Assembly: GCA_016786495.1 (NCBI GenBank)
Contig: JAEUUJ010000027.1
Location: 17,343 to 81,342, forward strand
Length of the DNA stretch: 64,000 bases
Direction: 5' to 3'
DNA from: Cyclobacteriaceae bacterium
Lineage (GTDB): Bacteria > Bacteroidota > Bacteroidia > Cytophagales > Cyclobacteriaceae
The position numbers were made by a program, and so were the translations under genes. Positions 1 to 9,255 of this stretch are shown one piece after another (positions within the stretch are counted from its first letter, which is position 1; the number at the start of each line of letters is the position of its first letter). The notes beneath the pieces were generated by a model. It was not told the DNA's origin. It saw only the letters and a list, made by a program, of their open reading frames with translations, and did not search any database.

Positions 1-612
1 GTGTTTGCCATTCGGCAACTTGATGCGGATAACGAACCTGTGGAGAATGGAACGCGGAGAGAATTTGAATTTGAGGACGGGAAGCTTGTGCGAATTGATG
101 AGCGCAACGGGGATGAACTAAGTCGGTATTTTCTGTTTGAATACTCTTTAAATCAAATTATCCAAAAGGAGTACTTTGATGAAGACCCTGATGTTGACTA
201 CATAGTTACCTATTCACTTGATGAAAAAGGGCAAATAATTCAGAAAGTAAACGAAAGTGTGAATTCACCCGGATATTCATTTACCCAAAGTTATCAGAAT
301 GAAGCAGGAAATGTGGTCAGGGTAATTACAACTTCCGATGAGGATCAGCTCAATTTTAACCAAGAATTTGAATTCGACAGCAAACGAAATCCAAATGCAA
401 TTACGGGCTTCGAAATGTATTTTGTTGATGATATTTTTTCTTACCGCACACAAAACTCAAATAACATTCTAAAATCCACGACTACATACGAAGGTGAAGA
501 GCCCCGCGTATCAACTTACTCCTACACGTATGATTCTCAGGGTTATGCAATTGAGATGTTTGCGAATGGCGGACCTGACCGGGTTTGGTTCTACGATTTT
601 GAATGCAAGTAA
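1..612 (+). CDS. YD-repeat-like hypothetical protein, C-terminal part
   Basis: The window opens inside this gene, so the start lies upstream; the GTG at base 1 is probably an internal valine. The 203 visible residues are acidic and contain several beta-strand repeats of the type Y-(S/T)-x-D-x-x-G, such as TYSLDEKGQI and YTYDSQGYAI. They resemble the YD-type repeats of secreted Bacteroidota proteins of the DUF4595 kind. A related module occurs in the lipoprotein at 54129-54923. The stop codon directly abuts the stop of pcm on the other strand. Function is unknown; a cell-surface or periplasmic place is inferred only from the paralogue's lipoprotein signal. Confidence 0.7.
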   Translation: MFAIRQLDADNEPVENGTRREFEFEDGKLVRIDERNGDELSRYFLFEYSLNQIIQKEYFDEDPDVDYIVTYSLDEKGQIIQKVNESVNSPGYSFTQSYQNEAGNVVRVITTSDEDQLNFNQEFEFDSKRNPNAITGFEMYFVDDIFSYRTQNSNNILKSTTTYEGEEPRVSTYSYTYDSQGYAIEMFANGGPDRVWFYDFECK

Positions 613-1263
613 TCAACTGCCCCAGCCTTCTTTGCCCAACAACGGAACAAAAGCGAAGTTCTCGAATTCTTCTGTGATGAGTTGATCTTTCTTTCGTGTG
701 ATGCGGAGCATAACCTGTTTGTCGCGATTGCCTACCGGAATAATCAATATTCCATTGTCAGCTAATTGGTCCGTTAAGGATTTTGGAACAACCGGTGCAC
801 CTGCCGTGACGATGATCTTGTCGTATGGAGCTTTTGCGGGAAGCCCTTTTGATCCATCACCATGAAAGAAATATGGACTATACCCGAGCTTCGGCAGAAA
901 TGCTTTTGTCCGATCGTATAGCTTCTTGTTGTACTCAATTGTATAAACCTTCGCTCCAAGTTCCAGCAGGATGCACGCCTGGTATCCGGAACCCGTTCCA
1001 ATCTCCAGGACTTTGTCGCCCGGCTTTATTTCGAGCTTCTCAGTCTGAAACGCTACCGTGTAGGGCTGCGAAATGGTTTGGCCTTCTCCGATCGGGAAAG
1101 CTTTGTCCTGGTAAGCATGGTCCAGCAGGGCAGTTTCGAAAAAAACATGCCGCGGAACTTTGCTAATGGCTTTCAGCACGTTAGGGTCGGAAATGCCCTT
1201 TTTCTCAAGGGTTTTTACCAGTTTATTGCGCAATCCGCGCTGCTTGTAATTGTCTTCTAACAT
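613..1263 (-). CDS. pcm: protein-L-isoaspartate O-methyltransferase
   Basis: This enzyme uses S-adenosylmethionine to methylate abnormal L-isoaspartyl residues in damaged proteins and starts their repair in the cytoplasm. The family signature PIGEGQTISQPYTVA is present, followed by the SAM-binding motif VLEIGTGSGYQ and the later motif YDKIIVTAGAP. I chose the ATG at 1263, giving 216 residues beginning MLEDNYKQ, because this matches the usual Pcm length and N-terminus. An in-frame start at 1287 would add eight residues (MRFLHRNR) with no family counterpart. It stands alone, convergent with the preceding gene and divergent from the metal cluster that follows. Confidence 0.93.
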   Translation of the reverse strand: MLEDNYKQRGLRNKLVKTLEKKGISDPNVLKAISKVPRHVFFETALLDHAYQDKAFPIGEGQTISQPYTVAFQTEKLEIKPGDKVLEIGTGSGYQACILLELGAKVYTIEYNKKLYDRTKAFLPKLGYSPYFFHGDGSKGLPAKAPYDKIIVTAGAPVVPKSLTDQLADNGILIIPVGNRDKQVMLRITRKKDQLITEEFENFAFVPLLGKEGWGS

Positions 1264-1368
1264 GCGATTTCGGTGCAAAAAACGCATTTTTTAGGCGGTA
1301 ACAAAGTTTCCGACAATTCTTAGGAAAATTGAAACCAACCCCCTTACTTTAGGGTTCTCTCATGCACA

Positions 1369-1770
1369 ATGAATAAGCTTTTTGCCATAGCGTTCATGTG
1401 TATTTACCTGTTAATGTCAGTAGGGGTGGCTAAAACCACTCACTACTGCATGGGCAGGGAAAAATCCACAAAAGTCTTCTCGTTCGAGTCTAAGAAATGC
1501 CCTTGCAGCGCTTTTTTGCCACAAAACAACAACTGCTGCGAGGATGAGCATGAAATCCTGATCATTGACGATTCGCAGACGGCAGTCGCTTCACTTGAGG
1601 CTCCTGCTGCTGATTACTTCATTATCGAAGAGCTGCATTTCGCAGATCTTACCCAAGAAATTGCTTATTCGAGTTCGCAATTAATTACGGCTGATTTGGC
1701 CCCGCCTCCCAAGGAGCCACTTTTTAAGATCAACTGTAGTTTCGTTTTCTATGATGAGGAATTGAGCTGA
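1369..1770 (+). CDS. HYC_CC_PP-type small secreted protein
   Basis: A 133-residue protein with an N-terminal hydrophobic signal segment (residues 1-20), followed by the spaced motifs HYCMGR, CPC, NNNCCEDE and a C-terminal APPPKEP. These are the hallmarks of the Bacteroidota HYC_CC_PP family, whose genes sit beside heavy-metal-associated domain proteins and TonB receptors, exactly as here. The cysteine and histidine content suggests metal binding or sensing in the periplasm, but no biochemical role is established. It is the first gene of a three-gene cluster running in the same direction (66 bases before the HMA gene). A TACTTTAG stretch about 25 bases upstream could be its -7 promoter element. 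Confidence 0.8.
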   Translation: MNKLFAIAFMCIYLLMSVGVAKTTHYCMGREKSTKVFSFESKKCPCSAFLPQNNNCCEDEHEILIIDDSQTAVASLEAPAADYFIIEELHFADLTQEIAYSSSQLITADLAPPPKEPLFKINCSFVFYDEELS

Positions 1771-1836
1771 TGTTTTGCAGATCACACTGATCTGCCCGCT
1801 TAATTTTTATCATCCATTTTATCACATGTTAACGAT

Positions 1837-2223
1837 ATGAAAACGAATCTCATCACCTTGTTCATCATGATGCTGTTTGCATCCGTAAGCTATGCGCAAA
1901 GCCCTGCAACTGCATCAACCAAAGTTGTTACCGCCAACCTGAAAGTATATGGCAACTGCGGTATGTGTAAATCACGTATCGAGAAAGCGCTTGATACCAA
2001 AGGAGTCAAGCAGGCCAAGTGGAACCCGACAACCAAGAATCTGGAAGTAGTTTATGTTCCCGGTAAGATTACCGAGCGCAAAATCCAGGAACTCGTTTCG
2101 GCTGTAGGTCATGACACCGACAGTACGAAAGCATCCGATGCCGTGTATGCCAAGCTTCCTTTCTGTTGCCTCTACCGCGACCACGACCACAGCGGTATGG
2201 ACGATAACAAGAAGCACGACTAA
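1837..2223 (+). CDS. exported heavy-metal-associated (HMA) domain protein
   Basis: A 128-residue protein with a signal peptide ending near SYAQ (residue 21), then a ferredoxin-like HMA fold. The metal site is GNCGMC with cysteines 41 and 44, the CxxC of copper chaperones and P-type ATPase N-domains. The tail carries an extra pair of cysteines (FCCLYRD) and a histidine/aspartate-rich end, likely a second metal-binding patch. Export to the periplasm distinguishes it from cytosolic CopZ-type chaperones. It lies six bases ahead of the TonB receptor gene, so it probably hands Cu or another soft metal to, or accepts it from, that receptor. The metal identity is inferred. Confidence 0.88.
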   Translation: MKTNLITLFIMMLFASVSYAQSPATASTKVVTANLKVYGNCGMCKSRIEKALDTKGVKQAKWNPTTKNLEVVYVPGKITERKIQELVSAVGHDTDSTKASDAVYAKLPFCCLYRDHDHSGMDDNKKHD

Positions 2224-2229
2224 CGTAAT

Positions 2230-4515
2230 ATGCGAAGCAAGAAAATTCTGGCCGTTCTTTTCGGGACGGCCGGAGCGCTTCTGTCTGTACACATCAGTCA
2301 GGCGCAACAGTTGCTGGGCTTAGTTGTTGAACGCAACGAAAACGGCGTAGAGGAACCCTTGCCGGGTGCGAACATCGTTTGGCTTGGTACGTCAACCGCC
2401 ACCACCACGGGTGAAAACGGTGTGTTTATGATTAATCGCGTGGCAGGTGCCGACAGGCTTGTGATTAGTTTTGTAGGCTATCGCTCCGATACGCTCACCG
2501 TCACGGATCAAAAAAATGTCAAGGTAACGCTTGTTTCCAATCAGGTTTTAGAGGAGGTCACGATCGAAGGCTCGCGTTCATCAACGCGGATGGATGTCAC
2601 AAACCCGATCAACACCTCGGTCATGACAGAGAAAGAGTTGTTTAAAGCAGCCTGCTGTAACCTCTCGGAAAGTTTTGAAACGAATCCATCGGTTGATGTT
2701 GCGTTCACCGATGCAATAACCGGCACGCGCCAGATTCAGATGCTGGGGCTCTCAGGGCCCAACACACTTATTTCGATCGAGAACATGCCGGGTGTGCGGG
2801 GATTGGCTGCAAGCCAGGGAATTCAGTTTATTCCGGGAACGTGGATCAACTCCATTCAGGTAACGAAAGGAACGGGCTCGGTGATCAACGGCTATGAGAG
2901 CATTGCCGGACAAATCAACGTAGAACTGAAGAAACCACAGGAGAGCGAAAAGCTCTACCTGAACGGATATGTTAATCAATCCGCACGCTCCGAACTTAAC
3001 CTGAATTACACGGTTCACACCGGAGAGAAATGGGCAACAACCTTCTTGCTGCACGGCAGCACACGGCCGCTGGAAATGGACGAGAACGATGATTCATTCC
3101 TCGACTTCCCGACCGGCTCGCAAATCAATTTTATCAACCGGTGGGTGTATAATAGCGGGACCGGCTGGCTGGGACAGGTTGGTGTGAAAGTGTTATCCGA
3201 CACGAAACAAGGTGGTCAGCTTGACTTTAATCCGGAGGAGGATAAGTTTACGACCAACCGGTACGGGTTTGAGATCAATACAAAACGTTACGAACTGTGG
3301 GGCAAACTAGGGTATCAATTTAAAGAAAAGCCCTATCAAAGTGTTGGTTTACAGCTTTCTGCACTTACCCACGATCATGAAAGCTACTATGGCTTTAACG
3401 TTCACGATGCGGATGAGAAGTCGTTCTATTCAAACCTGATTTACCAGTCGATCATCGGGAATACCTCACATAAATTCAAAACGGGCGTGAGTTTTCTCTA
3501 TGATACGTTTGATGAGCGCTTGTATATTGAAAATGGAATCAACGTGGCCGGTACACTGACTAACAGCGCTTCGTTCGACCGGACTGAACTCGTTCCCGGG
3601 GCTTTTGTCGAATATTCGTACGATGATCTGCAGAAGTTTTCGTTGATAGCCGGAGTGCGGGTTGATCAGCACAACTTGTTCGGAACTATCTTTACGCCAC
3701 GGCTTCATGTGAAGTACAATGTTACGCCAACTACTTCGTTGCGTGCTTCTGCGGGGAAAGGTACCCGGGTTGCCAATGTTATTTCTGAAAACACGGGTGT
3801 GCTTGCTTCGTCCCGGTCGTTTGTCTTCTCGAATCTAACCAGCGATAAGGGCTATGGCTTTACTCCGGATGAAGCGTGGAACTATGGCCTGAGTCTTTCG
3901 CAGGATTTTACACTGGATTATCGTTCCGGTTCGGTACAAGTGGATTACTTCTTCACGGATTTTAAAAATCAGGTCGTATTGGATCTTGATAACACCGCAC
4001 GGGAAGCCCGTTTCTTCGGACTAAACGGAAAATCATTTTCGCACAGTTTGCAAGTGCAGGTCGACTATGAACTGATCAGGCGTTTTGATGTACGACTGGC
4101 GTATCGCTGGCTGAAAGTAGAAACTGATTTTACAGAAGGTATGCTTGCGCGGCCGCTCATTCCGCAGGGCAGGGCTTTTGTAAATCTGGCCTACGAAACC
4201 AAATCGGCCTGGAAATTTGACTATACAGTTCAATGGATTGGTCAGCAGCGTCTGCCCGACACTTCTCAGAATACAGCCGAGAACCAGCGCAGCGAGTGGT
4301 CGGATGAGTATATGCTGATGAACGCGCAGATCACAAAAGATTTCGGTGATAAATGGAGTGTTTACCTGGGTGTTGAGAACATCGGAGATTTTAAATTGAA
4401 AAACCCGATTGTGGCTGCGGGCGATCCGTTCGGTGCCCAATTCGATACATCGATGGTTTGGGGTCCGATCTTTGGCCGCATGGCCTATGCGGGATTCCGT
4501 TTCCGCCTGAAGTAG
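2230..4515 (+). CDS. TonB-dependent receptor of HMA-linked metal cluster
   Basis: A 761-residue outer-membrane receptor. After a signal peptide (to about SQAQQ) comes a carboxypeptidase-regulatory-like beta-sandwich (about 28-115, with EPLPGANIVW and FVGYRSDTLTV). The plug domain starts near residue 125, and the 22-strand barrel ends in RMAYAGFRFRLK with the expected terminal aromatic. The plug has a double cysteine, KAACCNLSESFE, typical of receptors encoded beside HMA proteins. Together with the two upstream genes it is likely a copper or other metal/metallophore uptake or sensing system. The substrate is not shown by sequence. No specific regulator gene is adjacent. Confidence 0.9.
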   Translation: MRSKKILAVLFGTAGALLSVHISQAQQLLGLVVERNENGVEEPLPGANIVWLGTSTATTTGENGVFMINRVAGADRLVISFVGYRSDTLTVTDQKNVKVTLVSNQVLEEVTIEGSRSSTRMDVTNPINTSVMTEKELFKAACCNLSESFETNPSVDVAFTDAITGTRQIQMLGLSGPNTLISIENMPGVRGLAASQGIQFIPGTWINSIQVTKGTGSVINGYESIAGQINVELKKPQESEKLYLNGYVNQSARSELNLNYTVHTGEKWATTFLLHGSTRPLEMDENDDSFLDFPTGSQINFINRWVYNSGTGWLGQVGVKVLSDTKQGGQLDFNPEEDKFTTNRYGFEINTKRYELWGKLGYQFKEKPYQSVGLQLSALTHDHESYYGFNVHDADEKSFYSNLIYQSIIGNTSHKFKTGVSFLYDTFDERLYIENGINVAGTLTNSASFDRTELVPGAFVEYSYDDLQKFSLIAGVRVDQHNLFGTIFTPRLHVKYNVTPTTSLRASAGKGTRVANVISENTGVLASSRSFVFSNLTSDKGYGFTPDEAWNYGLSLSQDFTLDYRSGSVQVDYFFTDFKNQVVLDLDNTAREARFFGLNGKSFSHSLQVQVDYELIRRFDVRLAYRWLKVETDFTEGMLARPLIPQGRAFVNLAYETKSAWKFDYTVQWIGQQRLPDTSQNTAENQRSEWSDEYMLMNAQITKDFGDKWSVYLGVENIGDFKLKNPIVAAGDPFGAQFDTSMVWGPIFGRMAYAGFRFRLK

Positions 4516-4518
4516 AAA

Positions 4519-4582
4519 GTTATCGGTTAATAGTTAATAGTCGGCTAATCCGCCGTCCGCCTATTAACTATTGACGGATAAC
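4519..4582. repeat. long imperfect palindrome between convergent genes
   Basis: The 22-base arm at 4519-4540 is matched by its reverse complement at 4561-4582 with three mismatches, including a perfect 12-base inner stem (4529-4540 with 4561-4572), around a 20-base loop. It fills almost the whole gap between two convergent genes, so it may end transcription from both sides. Its TTAATAGTTAAT wording is shared with the palindrome at 27124-27173. Confidence 0.7.
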
Positions 4583-4585
4583 GAA

Positions 4586-7135
4586 TCAGAATCCAATCAA
4601 AATAAACGGTGCCCAGTAATACGGTGCGGCATATTGTCCGTTTAATAAATTCAGCTTTGCTGTACGTAAGTCACGGCTATAGTTAGCGGACGGATTCTCT
4701 AAAAGTTGTTTGTAGAAATCTGTCATGAGTTGCGCGGTGGATTCATCGGCAACACTCCAGAACGATACGATGAGATTTTTTGCACCGGCATAAACCAGTG
4801 CGCGTGACAAACCGATCACGCCTTCGCCCTTTGAAATTTTACCGAGGCCGGTCTGGCATGCGGAAAGGGCGACCAGGTCAGCGTTTAACTCCAGGTTGTA
4901 GATTTCTCCCGCGAAAAGATTTCCATCCTCTGCTTCGGTGTCTGTCTGGAGAAAAATCCGCGATAGTTCCGGTGAGTTTTCATCCACCACACCATGGGTT
5001 GCAAAATGTACGAGTGAATAATCTTTGAGCGATCCGGATTTAATGACGCCTTCGTTTGCTTTGCGGTTCAGGTAAACTTCGTTCTTAATGCTTTTCTGAT
5101 TGAACAAGGTTGAAATCGCGTTAACCTCTGATTCGGTTCCGGGAAGATCAGCCAGTGCATCCTTGTCGGGGAATGTTACAGGCGCGCAAAATAAGGCTGA
5201 CGTAATCGGCTTTTGCTTATGTTGTTTTTGAAGCGCAAGTCCGGCTGAAAATTCGTACCGGATGCTGTATTCGCGCAGCAGGTAGGGGAGTTCTTTGAAG
5301 TTCAAACCGGTTGTTTCTTTTGCTAACAGCGTCTCGAACGGGATCACGCCCATGCGGCCCGTTGGGATGATTACCAGGTCATTTACCTGACCAGGAATTT
5401 TCTCGGGCACCAGCAGTTTGTAAAGCGTTCGGGCCGAGATCTTGAACGTATTAATTTCCTGGAAGAACAAGCTGTTCCGGAGACCCGTTATGTACTTATC
5501 GTATTGTGCCGGAAGTGCTTTTGACTCAATTGAAAACTTCTTTTTTGAGATCACGAATGTGTACAACCTGCCGTTGTATTCATCAATGAAATAGCTCACC
5601 ATGGCAGTACTGCCCGGCAGGATGCTCTGCAATTGCCGGATGGAAGGAGCCGCGGAATTGTACTTTAGATTGAAATACTCAGGATATTGATTTTCAAGGC
5701 GTTTCGTGAATTCCTGGTAGGCCCGGTTTAAACTGAAGAGTGTTTCGCGAAGATACTTTTCTTCCTCGGCTTCAGGCTTCTGGGCGAGCTTCTGGTTAAT
5801 CATGGCCACCGCTGCCTTGAGATTTTTTTCCTCTTCCAACAGGTCGTTCGGAATGTTGGCAAACGACTTGGCATTGGTGTCGGAGATGGCCTCCTGAAGT
5901 ACGGCCGACTTACTCTTTTCCGCAAAGTAAAAACTCAATTCACGGTAGTGTTTACGGTTGCTGAATGCCACCTCGCTGAGTTCGTAAGCGATCCTTACCC
6001 CGTCTGCATATACGTCATTGGCGACCGCCCCCAGTTCAATCTTATCGGTTTCGTTGGTTGCACCCTGGCGGAGCTGATCGATGAGTGAATCGCAGGCTTG
6101 CAAGGTTGTTAACCCCAGCAGCAGTTCGTCAAACCGTAATGACTTGCCGTAGTATTTTTTCTCCAACGCGCGGGCCTTGTACATAAGCGAGAACAGAAGC
6201 TGGCGGCCGTTGTAATAGTCTTTTATAACCGGAGTACGGGTGATGTCTTCATCGGAAAAACTGCTGATGTTGGCGATCAGCGCGAGTTGATAGTGCTTCA
6301 ATCCTTCATCGAAGTTTCGCTGCGAGATCTTTTGATTTCCAAGTAACGTATGGGTGAACGCCACTTCAGGATGCTTCGTGCCCAACGCTGCTTCGTACAT
6401 GGCGAGCGACTTCTCGTAATATCCCTGCGCAGCCTTTTCATCACCCAAAGACGAGTACGTTTGGCCGAGGTTCATCAGTACGAGTGCTTTGTTGGCATGT
6501 GCTCCCGGATAGACTTTATCCCATATCTTCAATGCTGTTTCATAATAGTTGATGGCATCACCGAAAAGTTTTTCTTTTGCGTAAACGATTCCCAGGTTGG
6601 TGTTGGCGATCGCAATTTTGGGGTCGTTATCTCCATGAAGTTTGCGATATGTTTCAAGCGCTTTTTCGTAATACTCGATTGATTTGTCACGATCCAGGTC
6701 GATGTAAACCATGCCAAGGTCGTTGTAGATGGCGGCAATCAATTCGTGATTGGCCGGTAATTTTTCCTGGCGAATCAGCAAGGCGTGATTGAGTTGTTCT
6801 TCAGCCTGGCTGTACTTGCCGGTAATCCGGTAAACGTTTCCCAAATGAACGAGTGCTTCTGCAGCCTGCAGACTATTGCCGTTGCCGTTTTTTTCAAAAT
6901 CATCCACGGCCATCAATAGATTTTCGAGCGCCAGATCATAGCGCGACTGCATCATGTAAAGCAGTCCGTAGTGGCTTTTAACCGACCCCTGATCGGCCTG
7001 AACTTTTTTCAACGCTGACTCAGCTTCGGCAAATTTTCCGGCCCGGATAAGTGAATCAACAGCCTTGAGCTCGCTTTTTTGGGCGTAGGTCGCAGTGGTG
7101 ATCGCTATCAGAATAATAATCGGGGTAATTCTCAT
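4586..7135 (-). CDS. exported TPR-CHAT protein (caspase-like protease domain)
   Basis: An 849-residue protein with a signal peptide (residues 1-18, ending TYAQ). Tetratricopeptide repeats cover about residues 40-310 (several copies of AxxxYEKALxxY-type helices), followed by a helical linker and a C-terminal CHAT domain (about 560-849). CHAT is a caspase-fold peptidase: the catalytic dyad is visible as His714 in HFATHG and Cys760 in LSACQTG. TPR-CHAT proteins are common in Bacteroidota, and some relatives act as proteases switched on by a partner protein. Here the signal peptide places it outside the cytoplasm, so its targets would be periplasmic. It lies two bases after an outer-membrane protein gene and is probably co-transcribed. 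Substrate unknown. Confidence 0.87.
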   Translation of the reverse strand: MRITPIIILIAITTATYAQKSELKAVDSLIRAGKFAEAESALKKVQADQGSVKSHYGLLYMMQSRYDLALENLLMAVDDFEKNGNGNSLQAAEALVHLGNVYRITGKYSQAEEQLNHALLIRQEKLPANHELIAAIYNDLGMVYIDLDRDKSIEYYEKALETYRKLHGDNDPKIAIANTNLGIVYAKEKLFGDAINYYETALKIWDKVYPGAHANKALVLMNLGQTYSSLGDEKAAQGYYEKSLAMYEAALGTKHPEVAFTHTLLGNQKISQRNFDEGLKHYQLALIANISSFSDEDITRTPVIKDYYNGRQLLFSLMYKARALEKKYYGKSLRFDELLLGLTTLQACDSLIDQLRQGATNETDKIELGAVANDVYADGVRIAYELSEVAFSNRKHYRELSFYFAEKSKSAVLQEAISDTNAKSFANIPNDLLEEEKNLKAAVAMINQKLAQKPEAEEEKYLRETLFSLNRAYQEFTKRLENQYPEYFNLKYNSAAPSIRQLQSILPGSTAMVSYFIDEYNGRLYTFVISKKKFSIESKALPAQYDKYITGLRNSLFFQEINTFKISARTLYKLLVPEKIPGQVNDLVIIPTGRMGVIPFETLLAKETTGLNFKELPYLLREYSIRYEFSAGLALQKQHKQKPITSALFCAPVTFPDKDALADLPGTESEVNAISTLFNQKSIKNEVYLNRKANEGVIKSGSLKDYSLVHFATHGVVDENSPELSRIFLQTDTEAEDGNLFAGEIYNLELNADLVALSACQTGLGKISKGEGVIGLSRALVYAGAKNLIVSFWSVADESTAQLMTDFYKQLLENPSANYSRDLRTAKLNLLNGQYAAPYYWAPFILIGF

Positions 7136-7137
7136 TC

Positions 7138-8061
7138 TCAGAAGCGATAGAAGTAGGTGACTGATGATACTAAATGTCGCGTGAGGCCATCGGGATTTTC
7201 ATCGCGTTGAACGATTTTGTGACCCATCAGGAGTTTGACTCCTGACTTGACGTTAAAGCTGTATCCCACCGTACCGATTGCAGACAGTGCGAGTCCTTTT
7301 GCGCCATCCGGTTTAACACGGCCTTCCGGTAATTCGATTTCATCGTTTGTGATCCGGTAAATTGGGAGCATACCCACCGAGAAGTTTAACCTCGAAAACC
7401 TGAAGTTGCGTTCCACGCGAAGCATGACATCGATTCCGCGCTTGAGCTGGTTGGCGCGCGCATATTTCTCGATGTACGCTGGATCTTCACCACTGCCGGC
7501 CCAGCGGCCCCACAAAAACTCGTTATGATTTTTATTCAGCGGAACCTGAATTCCGGTTGCGAACAGCCACTTGCGGTTTACCAGCGAGATACCTGCGATT
7601 GCATCATAGGTACCGAGGCTGGTTTGATAGTACATCGGTAACGGAAAACCATTTTCGGTTTTATTGGATTTATTCGTTGGAATTTTACTTCCCAGCGAAA
7701 CACTGACATCAAATTTTTCGGACGCGTAAATTGTCCGCGTAAAGCACAATGAAATATCACCGATGCCGGAAGTGTTTGCCAGCCGGCCCTGAACAGCCTG
7801 AAACGGAAGTTTGACCTGGAAACTGTTCTTTTTACCTACGCTGAAGCTTGCATCAAGCGTGGCTACATATACAATCGGAGTGAGCGTAGTCGTTCCCCGG
7901 TAGAAGCTTACTTCCATCGACCGCAGGCGGATGGGAATGTTTTTATTGTAGGGCTGATCGGGTTTCATGGCGCCCATGGTACAGAAGCCTGCATCACTAC
8001 ACCCTTGCGAAAAGGCTACCCGGACTACGAGCACGAAAACAACGGTGTAAACTAGTTTCAA
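7138..8061 (-). CDS. putative outer-membrane beta-barrel protein
   Basis: A 307-residue protein with a signal peptide (MKLVYTVVFVLVVRVAFSQG) followed by alternating strands typical of a small outer-membrane barrel, ending in the aromatic SSVTYFYRF. Residues after the signal include two cysteines (QGCSDAGFC) shared with a family of Bacteroidota hypothetical proteins that often begin SQGCSDAGFCT. No enzymatic motif is visible. It is the first gene of a two-gene unit with the TPR-CHAT gene, the two being separated by two bases. This suggests that the barrel anchors, activates or is processed by the CHAT protein, but that is inference. Confidence 0.7.
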   Translation of the reverse strand: MKLVYTVVFVLVVRVAFSQGCSDAGFCTMGAMKPDQPYNKNIPIRLRSMEVSFYRGTTTLTPIVYVATLDASFSVGKKNSFQVKLPFQAVQGRLANTSGIGDISLCFTRTIYASEKFDVSVSLGSKIPTNKSNKTENGFPLPMYYQTSLGTYDAIAGISLVNRKWLFATGIQVPLNKNHNEFLWGRWAGSGEDPAYIEKYARANQLKRGIDVMLRVERNFRFSRLNFSVGMLPIYRITNDEIELPEGRVKPDGAKGLALSAIGTVGYSFNVKSGVKLLMGHKIVQRDENPDGLTRHLVSSVTYFYRF

Positions 8062-8094
8062 AAGCAGGGATTTTACCTACAAAGTAAGCAAATA

Positions 8095-8121
8095 ATGAAA
8101 AACCCGGCTAAAACCGGGTTT
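8095..8121 (-). terminator. rho-independent terminator after M23 peptidase gene
   Basis: An 8-bp stem (8100-8107 with 8114-8121, sequence AAACCCGG/CCGGGTTT) closes a six-base loop. Read on the minus strand it is followed by a T-rich run. It lies about 30 bases past the stop of the gene at 8150-9130. Confidence 0.75.
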
Positions 8122-8149
8122 ATATTGTATCCCACTCTAACTGAATACC

Positions 8150-9130
8150 TTACATTCCAAGCGACTGGTTCTCGATGGACGACAGTTCGACAATCTTCTC
8201 GTACTCGGCAGGCGAGAGGTCGTTGAAGAAGTAGTGAACCGGATTAATCAGCACCCCGTTCAGCATAACCTCATAATGCAGGTGAGGAGCTGTTGAAATG
8301 CCTGTATCACCTACGTAACCGATTAGTTCTCCGCGTTTGATATTCTGACCGGTTCGAACGGCAAAGTCGTGCATGTGTGCGTACCGGGTTTTGTACCCGA
8401 AGCCATGATCGAGTACAACCATTTTGCCATACCCGCTGAACTTCACACTCACTTCTTCTACTTTACCATCAGCTGTAGCGTAGATGGGCGTTCCGATCGG
8501 CGCAGCGAAGTCAATACCCGTATGCATTTTCTTCACTTTATAGATCGGGTGAATGCGAACGCCAAAACCGGAAGCAAGTGCAACCAGTTGTTTATTGGAA
8601 ATGGGCTGAATTGCAGGAATGGCAGCAAAGAGTTTTACTTTTTTCTCCGCAAGACTTTTGAGTTCATCCTGTGACTTCAGTTCGATGTAAACCTTGCGCT
8701 TCAGTTTATCGACCTTTTCGCTTAATGCTACGATCATATCCTCGTCTACGAGGTTTTTGTCGCGGATGTCGGCATACCGGTCAGCACCGCCAACACCTGC
8801 GTTGCGGATATTTTTATCAATCGGCTCGGCACCCAGAACAATGCGGTAGATATTGTCATCGCGGTAAGCAACGGCATCAACCGCTTCGTTAATCAGTTCA
8901 ACCTCCTTCTCTTTGAGGTCGTAATAGTATTCAAGTTCCTTGATCCGGTTTTTGAGTACTATTTCTTTTGGTGAATCGAAGAAATTCTGAAAAAGAATAT
9001 TCAAGCACACAGCGACGACAAAAACGAGTGCACCAAGGCCGAACATATTGAGAATAATGTCGGTCTTCTTCGTTTTGACACGCTCGTACTTGCAAGTCTC
9101 CGTGTCGTAGTAATACTTGATTCTAGCCAT
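8150..9130 (-). CDS. M23 family metallopeptidase, membrane-anchored
   Basis: A 326-residue protein: a short cytosolic N-terminus, one transmembrane helix (about residues 26-49, LNMFGLGALVFVVAVCLNILF), a coiled-coil stretch (about 55-170) and a C-terminal LytM/M23 domain. Zinc-ligand motifs are intact, with HTGIDFAAP near residues 203-211 and the later HLHYE. M23 enzymes cut peptidoglycan cross-links or stem peptides. A type-II anchor with coiled coil is the layout of Bacteroidota envelope peptidases that act in cell-wall remodelling. It is a single gene with its own terminator downstream. Confidence 0.92.
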   Translation of the reverse strand: MARIKYYYDTETCKYERVKTKKTDIILNMFGLGALVFVVAVCLNILFQNFFDSPKEIVLKNRIKELEYYYDLKEKEVELINEAVDAVAYRDDNIYRIVLGAEPIDKNIRNAGVGGADRYADIRDKNLVDEDMIVALSEKVDKLKRKVYIELKSQDELKSLAEKKVKLFAAIPAIQPISNKQLVALASGFGVRIHPIYKVKKMHTGIDFAAPIGTPIYATADGKVEEVSVKFSGYGKMVVLDHGFGYKTRYAHMHDFAVRTGQNIKRGELIGYVGDTGISTAPHLHYEVMLNGVLINPVHYFFNDLSPAEYEKIVELSSIENQSLGM

Positions 9131-9255
9131 AGAAAACTTACAAGTATACGGAATGATTTTGCACGGTGTTTACCGGTTTCGGTGAACAAACGTGATCGTC
9201 CGATAAGTTGCCAAAATGCGGTTTTTGGGCGTATAACATCCTTAAAATTAGCATT

